NCBI GenBank assembly: GCA_964517795.1
Contig: CAZFDE010000016.1
Location: forward strand, 1 to 43,657
Direction: 5' to 3'
DNA length: 43,657 nucleotides
Source of the DNA: CAZFDE01 sp964517795
GTDB lineage: Bacteria > Planctomycetota > Phycisphaerae > Sedimentisphaerales > Anaerobacaceae
This document shows positions 33,936 through 41,342 of this stretch, one piece after another (within the stretch, counting starts at the first letter, position 1; the number at the start of each line of letters is the position of its first letter). The notes beneath the pieces were generated by a model. That model was given only the letters and a program-made list of their open reading frames with translations. It did not search any database and was not told the DNA's origin. Made by a program: the position numbers and the translations under genes.

Positions 33936-34805
33936 ATGCTTTTAGTGGTGAAACGACAGGACGAACTCATGACGGAGTTTCGCACGGACAAGAACGAAAT
34001 CTATATCGGTCGTCGACCCGACAACCAGGTATGTTTGCCGAATCCCTCGGTCTCCAAGCAGCACGCGCTGATCTTTCAAGACGATCACCAGCAGTGGATG
34101 GTCCGCGACCTGGATTCGGCCAACAAAACCTATGTCAACGACCAGGCCGTGTATGAAACCCAACTCAATCACGGCGATAAGATCACAATCGTCGAATTTA
34201 CGATCGAGGTCGTGCTCGAAGAAGCCAAAGCGCCCTCTCAAGACGAGCTTTCCGATACGATCGTTCACGATACGCGATCTCAGGCGCCGCAGATCATTAT
34301 TCGCAAACCCGGCGCCGAGCAGGCTCCGGTCGTTCGTTTTCCCGCCCAACGCATTAAGGATATGCTGAACCTGACCGACAAGCTGGCCAAAGCCGATACC
34401 GCCGAGAAAGTGCTGTTGGCGCTTCTGGACGGTCTGATGGGCCATTTGAACAGTTATCAGATCTGGGGTGCGCTGCGAACCGCCGCCGACGGGCCGATGG
34501 TCGTACACGGCGGCAAGGATCGCGGCGGGGCCGCCATTTCACAGGAACAACTGTTTTTCAATGACCGTATCGCCGGCGCAATCGAAAAAGAGCAGTATCA
34601 GTTATTCATCTTTTCACGGGATATGAACAAACCCAAGGAAAAACAGACCCGGTCAATCGTGATCGCTCCGATTCTCAACAGTGACGGCTGCTTCGGCGTG
34701 CTCTACAGCAATAACACCTTCCGCGACGATCATTACAGTCTCAGCGATCTGGATTACCTGATGATGCTTTCGTTCCACGCGGCCTGCATCCTGCAGAAAA
34801 TGTAA
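33936..34805 (+). CDS. FHA domain protein with C-terminal GAF-like domain, tandem paralog
   Basis: 289 residues, same architecture as the gene before it: FHA domain ('IYIGRRPDNQVCLP', 'SVSKQHALIF', 'LDSANKTYVND'), matching linker ('IIIRKPGAEQAPVVRFPAQRIKDM') and GAF-like domain ('YQIWGALRTAADGPMVVHGGKD', 'IVIAPILNSDGCFGVLYSNN', 'YSLSDLDYLMMLSFHAACIL'). A recent-looking but clearly diverged tandem duplication. SD GGAG 7 nt before the ATG. Convergent with the permease gene (13 nt apart). The two products may heterodimerise through the GAF-like part (inference). Confidence 0.9.
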   Translation: MLLVVKRQDELMTEFRTDKNEIYIGRRPDNQVCLPNPSVSKQHALIFQDDHQQWMVRDLDSANKTYVNDQAVYETQLNHGDKITIVEFTIEVVLEEAKAPSQDELSDTIVHDTRSQAPQIIIRKPGAEQAPVVRFPAQRIKDMLNLTDKLAKADTAEKVLLALLDGLMGHLNSYQIWGALRTAADGPMVVHGGKDRGGAAISQEQLFFNDRIAGAIEKEQYQLFIFSRDMNKPKEKQTRSIVIAPILNSDGCFGVLYSNNTFRDDHYSLSDLDYLMMLSFHAACILQKM

Positions 34806-34818
34806 ACAGATCATCCGG

Positions 34819-36144
34819 TCAGTTGGTGTTTTGCATGACCGTGATGAGTTTATTGATGTGTTCGGTCGCGAGGAATATCACGGATAACAGCGCGATAATC
34901 CACATGGTGATCTTTACGGTTCGTGCTTTGCCGGATACCAGTTTGATCACGGCGAAACTGATAAAACCGAACGCCAGGCCGTTACTGATACTGTAGCTCA
35001 AAGCGATCATGACAATGATGATAAAGGCCGGGAATCCCTGTTCGAGGGTTGAAAAATCGATGCTCTTGACTTCCTTCATCATAAACAGCCCCACCATGAT
35101 CAACGCCGGTGCGGTCGCATAGGCCGGCACGATCCCCACCAGCGGGATAATCAGCAGGGTCAAGAGAAACAGGATGCCGGTGACCACGGATGTCAGACCG
35201 GTGCGGCCGCCCTGCTCGATCCCCGCGGCCGACTCGATATAGGAGGTCGTCGTCGATGTGCCCAGCAATGCCCCGATCATCGTCGCGGCCGCATCGATTC
35301 CCAGCAGCCGGTCGAGGCCTTTGATATCGCCCCTCTCATCGACCATCCTCGCTTGATGACAGCAGGCGACCAGCGTGCCGATACTGTCGAACATGTCCAT
35401 AAACATTAATGTGAAAATGCTGCCGAAAAACGACCACTTCAACGCGCCGAGGACATCGAGCTTGAAAAAGATCGGTTCGATATGCACCGACAGACTGAAT
35501 ACATCGGTTGGGATCGGGACCATTTGAAACACCGTCGCCAGGAACGTCGAGACCAATATCCCGATCACCAGACCGCCGGAGATCTTTCGCATTTCGCAAA
35601 ACAACATCATCAACAGGCCGAACAGCCCGATCAGCATGGTCGGCGTAACCGGCCCGGCCGATACGAGGGTATGTTCGTCGGCGACCACAATGCCCAGATT
35701 CCGCAAGCCGATAAATGTGATAAAAAATCCGATGCCGACCGCGATCGCCGAGATGATCGATGAAGGGATCGCCTCGACCAGCTTTTTGCGAAGCCCCAAC
35801 ACCGTCAGGATAAAAAAGACCAGGCCGGATAAAAAGACCACGCCCAGCGCCTGCGGCCACTGCATTTTCTCAGAGACAACCAGATAGGCAAAAAAGGCAT
35901 TGAGGCCCATGCCCGGCGCCATTGCGATCGGGGCATTGGCGAAAAATCCGACAACCAAGGTCGCAATAGCGGCCACGAGAATCGTTACCGCGATCAGGGC
36001 GTTTTTGTCCATTCCCGCGGCACTAAGGATCATCGGATTGACGAAAATGATGTAGGCCATCGTCAGAAACGTCGTCAGACCGGCGATCGCCTCGGTCCGG
36101 ACCGAACTTCGACGTGTTTTCAGCTTGAACAGTTTTTCCAGCAT
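34819..36144 (-). CDS. Purine permease of the NCS2/AzgA type
   Basis: 441 residues, about 13-14 membrane helices. It has AzgA/PbuG-type signatures: 'LTTFLTMAYIIFVNPMILS', 'APGMGLNAFFAYLVV', 'FMDMFDSIGTLVA' and 'GTSTTTSYIESAAGIEQGGRTGLTSVV'. It imports adenine, guanine or hypoxanthine by proton symport. SD GGAG before ATG 36144. Stand-alone gene; no purine riboswitch is evident in the 144 nt upstream region, which ends against the 3' end of the next minus-strand gene. Confidence 0.93.
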   Translation of the reverse strand: MLEKLFKLKTRRSSVRTEAIAGLTTFLTMAYIIFVNPMILSAAGMDKNALIAVTILVAAIATLVVGFFANAPIAMAPGMGLNAFFAYLVVSEKMQWPQALGVVFLSGLVFFILTVLGLRKKLVEAIPSSIISAIAVGIGFFITFIGLRNLGIVVADEHTLVSAGPVTPTMLIGLFGLLMMLFCEMRKISGGLVIGILVSTFLATVFQMVPIPTDVFSLSVHIEPIFFKLDVLGALKWSFFGSIFTLMFMDMFDSIGTLVACCHQARMVDERGDIKGLDRLLGIDAAATMIGALLGTSTTTSYIESAAGIEQGGRTGLTSVVTGILFLLTLLIIPLVGIVPAYATAPALIMVGLFMMKEVKSIDFSTLEQGFPAFIIIVMIALSYSISNGLAFGFISFAVIKLVSGKARTVKITMWIIALLSVIFLATEHINKLITVMQNTN

Positions 36145-36274
36145 AAATGGACTCCGTCTAACCCAATTATGCGTTATTTCAAGACGCTTGAACAGGATTT
36201 TTTTGGGGGTGTCCGGGGAGCGCTTGAAAAAGCCTTCTACGGGTCTGTAAAAGTAGATACTCGATAAAATTCAG

Positions 36275-36287
36275 CGCATTAGATGCG
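36275..36287 (-). terminator. Weak hairpin after the glycosidase-like gene
   Basis: CGCAT-CTA-ATGCG read on the minus strand immediately after the stop of the 36289-38535 gene, followed by CTGAATTTTATC. Short stem and broken T run, so only a weak terminator candidate. Confidence 0.25.
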
Positions 36288-36288
36288 T

Positions 36289-38535
36289 TTAATCTACAAT
36301 ATCCGGGGAAATAATCCGGATCTGCTCGGGATACTTGGCCTCGGTTTGTTTCCTGCCGGCCGGCGCGCCGCTGTAAAATTTACCCGTCGCATCATCCTCA
36401 TCCGGATGGGCATAGCGATACGCATACCGCGTGGCCGTATTATAATAGCTCGAGAGCATCCCCTCGTCCGTGCGGTCGAACATGACCTTCTGATAATGCT
36501 TGAGATAATCCTCGGACACCCGCTGCATTCGATGGGCATAGGGCACGGCCAGTGCCTTGATGGCATTCGGATCATGATTTTCTTCATACGCGGTAATAGC
36601 CGCCTGGCTGGCCTCGCACACCAATCGCCAGAAATCACAATGAATGGCCGCACATTCGCTCTTATTGGCGAAATAATTCGCCAGTCGCCGCCCGTCGTGA
36701 CTGTCTGCTGTTTCCGCGGCCTTCTCGAAGACGTGCGCGATCTCGTTGAATTTTTTGATCTTGCCCGCAGGCCCGGCCGGGTCACCAAAAGGCAGATTCG
36801 TGTTACCGTCGCGCTCATGCGGCAGCATCGGCCCCCAGCAACCGTAAAAACAGAAACCAAACGCAATGGATTTGTGCTGTTCGAGTTCGCTCATCCCTTC
36901 TTGCATCAACTCGGTTCCCTTTTCGTCGAACAGGGGATTCAAGCTTCGCCAGAATTCCTCCGGCGTCAGTGAATCGTCCCACTGCGACCGGCAGAAATAA
37001 GCATTGTCGAATGTCGTGCCCGCGACTCGCCACTGGATCGCATAGAGCGCATCGGCCGGCAGCGTGCCGATCGTTTCATTCATATTCTGCGTTTCCTTAA
37101 GGCACGATTGCGGCACATACATCCAGCCGTCCATCTCGGTCCAGCCGGAAATCTCCAGCGTTCGCCCGTCAAACGTCCCTTCCTGAATCAGTTGCAAGGC
37201 CTCGGCGCTGCGCCCCATCCCGTGAGCCGGCAAAAAATGGATCTTGATATCCTTATCGGGAACAATTTTGCCGATCAGCGCGAACAGTGCTGGATGCACC
37301 TCGAAATTGCTTCCCGGATAGCACCCGATCGCAACCTGCAAATCATCGGTAATCATCCCTTGCTGCCGGGCCTCTTTCACCGCCATATATGATAACTTAC
37401 ACGACGTCAGCGCATCGGTCAAAATCGCCAGCGCATCGCCGGTCGGCAGTTCGATTTCGCCGCCCTTTGCATCGGTCAACGGTCCGCCCACCAGTTCCTT
37501 GATCTTGGCGATATGCTCGGCTTCGGGGGCGTGGTGTTTGGCCCCTTCGCCGGAAACGAGTTTGAGAATATCGATATCCGGATAGGTCTTCAGGATCGAT
37601 CGGATCGCGCTGACGACATATTCCTGCATCAACGGGTGCAGCCGATCGGTAATCTGGACCTCGTTGCCGTCGTTCCACTCCTTCATCTTGATCTTGTACG
37701 GCCATGGGATATCGTACCCGAACGGCTCGAACGTTACGCTGTTTTTCATCCCCAGTTTATGCGCCGCTGCCATGCTCTGGCGGACCGTTTCCTGCGCCCA
37801 TGCGTGCACCCGCGGCGTATCTTCGGCGAACGCTTCGACATCAGGCGAGACAAACGTCTTGTCGTTTTTGACGGCATAGTTCAGCTCCGGCTCATCGGGC
37901 ATCGGGTGCCGCTGGCCGTAGAAAAAGTAGCCCGACTGGTCCTTAAAGCCCCGCATATCCACATCGTACCACGGAAACCCCTGATAGAAATGATAGCCCA
38001 TCGTCGTCGCGCCCATCCGCGACCAGCCCTGCACCATCCGCAGCCACTGATCGCGCGTAAACGCGCTGGGGTCCATCGGGAAATTGATCCAGTAATGCGG
38101 CCCGAAGATCGGCCGGGCGGCCCGTTCGCGGATTTCTATCGGCTTCCATTGCGGGCTTTGCTTTTGATCAGGCATGAAATCCTCCAAGGGCCCGAAAAGG
38201 ACCCCGCAATGCTCCAGGAACCGAAATACCGCCGCCCGCGTCGCTAATGCACTGCCGCCGCGAAGCAAGACCTCAGTGCGGCCATTTGCCTTTTGGATCA
38301 GTACGTGGCGTTCGAGGGCATCGAGTTCGATGGGTTGGCCTATCGCATCGGCCGCCGAGCCGATCGCGATCACGGCTGCAGCATCGCTCTTTGAGGCATC
38401 ACCGTCGGCCATACAGACCACCTCGCATTGGTAAAGCTGCTGAAGGTACCACGTCAACTCCTGCGCCGATTGCTGCGTCAGCGGCCCGTCCGCCGGCGAA
38501 AACAGCACCGCGATCGTCAAAATCAATTTACCCAT
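36289..38535 (-). CDS. Large glycosidase-like protein of unrecognised family (DUF4838-like layout)
   Basis: 748 residues, strong SD (AGGAG) before ATG 38535. The N-terminus (MGKLILTIAVLF) is a short hydrophobic stretch, perhaps a weak export signal. Residues about 15-115 resemble the alpha/beta domain that precedes the barrel in GH20/GH67/GH84-type enzymes ('TQQSAQELTWYLQQL', 'AAVIAIGSAADAIG', 'LRGGSALATRAAVFRFLEHCGV'). It is followed by a barrel-like region with 'PIFGPHYWINFP', 'WLRMVQGWSRMGATTMGYHFYQ' and 'TFEPFGYDIPWPYKIKM', and a helical C-terminal domain. These fit an alpha-glucuronidase-like or DUF4838 protein, but I cannot place it. Probably acts on a glycan, as a single-gene unit with a near-consensus promoter. 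Confidence 0.72.
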   Translation of the reverse strand: MGKLILTIAVLFSPADGPLTQQSAQELTWYLQQLYQCEVVCMADGDASKSDAAAVIAIGSAADAIGQPIELDALERHVLIQKANGRTEVLLRGGSALATRAAVFRFLEHCGVLFGPLEDFMPDQKQSPQWKPIEIRERAARPIFGPHYWINFPMDPSAFTRDQWLRMVQGWSRMGATTMGYHFYQGFPWYDVDMRGFKDQSGYFFYGQRHPMPDEPELNYAVKNDKTFVSPDVEAFAEDTPRVHAWAQETVRQSMAAAHKLGMKNSVTFEPFGYDIPWPYKIKMKEWNDGNEVQITDRLHPLMQEYVVSAIRSILKTYPDIDILKLVSGEGAKHHAPEAEHIAKIKELVGGPLTDAKGGEIELPTGDALAILTDALTSCKLSYMAVKEARQQGMITDDLQVAIGCYPGSNFEVHPALFALIGKIVPDKDIKIHFLPAHGMGRSAEALQLIQEGTFDGRTLEISGWTEMDGWMYVPQSCLKETQNMNETIGTLPADALYAIQWRVAGTTFDNAYFCRSQWDDSLTPEEFWRSLNPLFDEKGTELMQEGMSELEQHKSIAFGFCFYGCWGPMLPHERDGNTNLPFGDPAGPAGKIKKFNEIAHVFEKAAETADSHDGRRLANYFANKSECAAIHCDFWRLVCEASQAAITAYEENHDPNAIKALAVPYAHRMQRVSEDYLKHYQKVMFDRTDEGMLSSYYNTATRYAYRYAHPDEDDATGKFYSGAPAGRKQTEAKYPEQIRIISPDIVD

Positions 38536-38584
38536 GACTTCACTCCTGTAATGAGGGCTGTTCTAAAATGATTCAGAAACGATA

Positions 38585-38613
38585 ATCATACCCGATCAAA
38601 CGGTGTTTGTCAA
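38585..38613 (-). promoter_or_regulatory. Near-consensus promoter of the glycosidase-like gene
   Basis: On the minus strand perfect TTGACA (38613-38608), 17 nt spacer, TATGAT (38590-38585). Leader about 43 nt to ATG 38535. This is the only feature seen in 38536-38762. Confidence 0.75.
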
Positions 38614-38762
38614 TCCGGCAGTAGGGGCATAGCGGAGCTAAAAAAAGGATCACCCATTATTTCCCGACGAGAAAGAATCCTGAAACACCCGCCATGCTTT
38701 GTATCTCATTTTGCGGATGACACACAACGGCAAACACAAACATGGGAAAGCTAACATTTTTC

Positions 38763-38791
38763 TTGACTAATTAATCATTTATGACTATATG
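38763..38791 (+). promoter_or_regulatory. Promoter of the methyltransferase/ATP-grasp block
   Basis: TTGACT (38763-38768), 17 nt spacer, TATATG (38786-38791). The first ATG (38800) is 8 nt downstream, so the transcript would be leaderless for the short first ORF. Confidence 0.5.
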
Positions 38792-38799
38792 GCCACTTC

Positions 38800-38877
38800 A
38801 TGGAAAATAAACTTGAAAAAACAAGCAGCAAGGCGATACGGCAGAAAACCTGGAAAAAGGCTATCTGCATTAATTGA
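38800..38877 (+). CDS. Short basic ORF of 25 residues, possible leader peptide or gene remnant
   Basis: Starts at the predicted transcription start and reads MENKLEKTSSKAIRQKTWKK..., ending at TGA 38875-38877. Its stop overlaps the TTG start of the next ORF (TTGA). It could be a leader peptide coupling translation to that ORF, a peptide substrate for the downstream enzyme, or the first part of one gene split by a frameshift. No homology is recognised. Confidence 0.25.
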   Translation: MENKLEKTSSKAIRQKTWKKAICIN

Positions 38878-39110
38878 GGGAAATTGAAGATCAAGTTTTT
38901 CAATTTGTTTCTCCAGGAATAAACCCGGCTAAGATCCGGCGCCTTGTTTGTGCTGTTGATGGTTGTATTTCCGGTTGTTTTTTTGGAATGATCGGGATGG
39001 ACGAAAAGGAATTGAATAGAAGCATTAAGCCCTTAAGGCGGGTTTTCGTAAAGACTATATACGCATTTCTCGGTCAGCAAGCCCTCTGTGTGGCAAAATC
39101 GGCAATGTGA
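38874..39110 (+). CDS. Small unknown ORF of 78 residues before the methyltransferase fusion
   Basis: TTG start at 38874, stop at 39108-39110, 39 nt before the fusion gene. It reads LREIEDQVFQFVSPG..., contains a Cys-rich patch (V-C-A-V-D-G-C-I-S-G-C-F-F-G) and a basic C-terminal half. No family is recognised. With the preceding 25-residue ORF it might be one protein of about 103 residues broken by a one-base shift. The region is AT-richer than its surroundings, like the fusion gene. Confidence 0.35.
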   Translation: MREIEDQVFQFVSPGINPAKIRRLVCAVDGCISGCFFGMIGMDEKELNRSIKPLRRVFVKTIYAFLGQQALCVAKSAM

Positions 39111-39149
39111 ATTCTGAAAATCAAAAAGTATGGAGTTTACGAGGTCATT

Positions 39150-41081
39150 ATGGCAAAGAAAAACGATATTTCAAATGGTGGCGGAAAAACACTGGGACCA
39201 ATTTCAGACCTTGAAAGGCATTTGCCTTCGGATTGGTGGCAGAGTCTTTTTAATTCTCTTTACCTTAAAACGGATGGTGATGTGGTCGAGAATCATGCGA
39301 ATACAGCTTATGAGGTAGGCATGCTTATTCGCGTCGCCTGTCTTGAACCAAATGACAGGATTCTTGATCTCTGTTGCGGCCAGGGTCGTCATTGTCTCGA
39401 ACTGGCTAAGCGAGGCTTTAAAAATCTTATAGGAATTGACCGCTCTCGATATCTGATTCGCCTGGCGCGCAAGCGCGCCAAGCAAGCGAACCTGAATATA
39501 TCCTTCCATGAGGGGGATGCCCGCAAATTCAGGTTTCCTGAAGGTTCCTGTCATTGTGTTGCATTGATGGGCAATTCCTTCGGTTACTTTGACAGGGAAG
39601 ACGATGATTTTGCCGTTTTGGAAGCCATAAAAAGAGTCCTTACGTCCAGTGGAACATTGGTGATGGACCTTGTCGATGGTGATTGGATGCGAAATAATTT
39701 TGAGCCGCGATCCTGGGAGTGGATAGACAAAGATCACTTTGTTTGCAGAGAGCGGTCTTTGTCTGCGGATGCAGAAAAAATGATCTCCCGCGAGGTTGTA
39801 GTGCATTCGGAACGCGGTGTAATTGCAGACCAGTTCTATGCAGAGCGTCTGTATTCATATGAGCGAATAGCGGAATTTCTGAAAAAAGCGGATTTTGTCA
39901 GAATTGAACTTCATGACAGACTTTCTGCTGAATCCGATCGGAATCAGGATTTGGGAATGATGGCCCATCGTATGTTTATTACGGCAAAAGCTCCTGCAAA
40001 AGTTATGGTATCGGCAAAACGCGGCCCGTTGTTTCCTGAAGCGACTGTCTTGATGGGGGACCCCGCACTTCCGGATTCAGTTAAGCGAAGCGGAAAATTC
40101 AATCCGGAAGATTTTGAAACGATTAATCGTCTTAAGGAAGCACTTGCGGAATTATCTGATTATCAGTTTACTTATTTTGACAATCACGCCTCACTCATAA
40201 GTAAACTCCGCAGTGGTCTGCCCGGATTTGTGCTAAACCTGTGTGATGAAGGCTTCGATAATGATGCTTTCAAAGAGCTTCATATACCGTCCTTTCTGGA
40301 AATGCTGGGCATCCCGTATTCCGGTGCGGGGCCGGCTTGTTTAGGGCTTTGTTACAACAAGTTTATCGTCCGTGCGATGGCTGCAGCGATGGATATACCG
40401 GTCCCCATGGAAACTTATTTTAATCCGGATGACACTTCAGCGACGCTGCCATCGGTATTTCCTGCAATAGTGAAGCCTAATTTTGGTGATTCGAGTATTG
40501 GCATAACACAGGATGCTGTTGTTTACTCCTCCGGGGAACTTGTAAAGTATCTTACTAAAGTCCGGGAAATTTTACCGGGTCGCTCATTGCTGATAGAAGA
40601 ATTTTTATCCGGCCCGGAATATAGCATCGGCATCGTCGGTAATCCGGGCTTGTCTTATAGGATACTGCCCCCCCTTGAGGTAGATTACAGTTCGCTTGAG
40701 CCGGAGCTGCCCCGCATTCTGGGCTATGAATCAAAGTGGATTCCAGATTCACCTTACTGGACTCAGATTGCTTGTCACGAGGCGGATGTGAATGATAATA
40801 TCCGGGCAAAACTTTTTGACTACTCCAACCTTCTGTTTGAAAGATGCGGCTGCAGGGATTATGCACGCTTCGACTTTAGAACGGATAGCTCCGGAGAGAT
40901 TAAACTTCTCGAAGTGAATCCAAATCCGGGTTGGTGCTGGGATGGTAAGCTTAATTATATGGCCGGTTTTGAGGGCCTTCGATATGCGGATTTACTGAGG
41001 ATGATAATTGAGGCTGCCCAGGAACGCATCGCCGCTGAAAATAGTTTCAGCGGCAGGATATCGACTCCAAAAGAAAAATAA
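39150..41081 (+). CDS. Fusion of SAM methyltransferase and D-Ala-D-Ala-ligase-like ATP-grasp enzyme
   Basis: 643 residues, SD GAGG. Residues about 50-280 are a class I methyltransferase: motif I 'ILDLCCGQG' (71-79), 'LIGIDRSRYLI' with the ribose-binding Asp97, 'EGDARKF' (121-127) and 'CVALMGNSFGYF' (136-147). Residues about 297-620 are a Ddl-type ATP-grasp ligase: 'FVLNLCDEGF' and 'LEMLGIPYSGAG' (N-lobe), 'PAIVKPNFGDSSIGI' (438-452, ATP Lys and Ser loop), 'LIEEFLSGPEYSIG' (481-494), 'RFDFRTDSSGEIKLLEVNPNPG' region (573-594) with the Mg-binding Glu-x-Asn. The loop after it (GWCWDG) differs from the Ser-containing loop of true Ddl, so the acceptor should not be D-Ala. Likely couples amide or ester bond formation to methylation of the same small molecule or peptide. 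AT-richer than the neighbours, suggesting transfer. Confidence 0.88.
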   Translation: MAKKNDISNGGGKTLGPISDLERHLPSDWWQSLFNSLYLKTDGDVVENHANTAYEVGMLIRVACLEPNDRILDLCCGQGRHCLELAKRGFKNLIGIDRSRYLIRLARKRAKQANLNISFHEGDARKFRFPEGSCHCVALMGNSFGYFDREDDDFAVLEAIKRVLTSSGTLVMDLVDGDWMRNNFEPRSWEWIDKDHFVCRERSLSADAEKMISREVVVHSERGVIADQFYAERLYSYERIAEFLKKADFVRIELHDRLSAESDRNQDLGMMAHRMFITAKAPAKVMVSAKRGPLFPEATVLMGDPALPDSVKRSGKFNPEDFETINRLKEALAELSDYQFTYFDNHASLISKLRSGLPGFVLNLCDEGFDNDAFKELHIPSFLEMLGIPYSGAGPACLGLCYNKFIVRAMAAAMDIPVPMETYFNPDDTSATLPSVFPAIVKPNFGDSSIGITQDAVVYSSGELVKYLTKVREILPGRSLLIEEFLSGPEYSIGIVGNPGLSYRILPPLEVDYSSLEPELPRILGYESKWIPDSPYWTQIACHEADVNDNIRAKLFDYSNLLFERCGCRDYARFDFRTDSSGEIKLLEVNPNPGWCWDGKLNYMAGFEGLRYADLLRMIIEAAQERIAAENSFSGRISTPKEK

Positions 41082-41134
41082 AGGTGTCCGCTTGTGCCCC
41101 TGTGCCTTAGGTAGCGGGAATCCAGATCATCGAA

Positions 41135-41340
41135 TTATTCTTCGGATTCGAACAATTCCGGGGCCAGGTGTTTGAGTCTTTCGTCGATTTTCTTCTTTGC
41201 CATGTCCGACAGTTTAACCATTGTCACGCGATTTGCAACCAAAATCAACCCAAAGTAAAAACGCTTCTTTCTGAAATTAACAGCGGGTAAACAGTAAGCC
41301 TTATCTTTTTTTTCGCCGTAACGCCCAGAGGCCGCCGGTT
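41135..41340 (-). pseudogene. Possible gene fragment in the gap after the fusion gene
   Basis: An open minus-strand frame without a good start, ending at TAA (41137-41135). Its last part reads MVKLSDMAKKKIDERLKHLA..., acidic at the end, protein-like in composition. It enters from the 3' end of the beta-helix gene in another frame. It could be the remnant of a small gene or chance. Nothing else is seen in 41082-41342. Confidence 0.2.
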
Positions 41341-41342
41341 TA

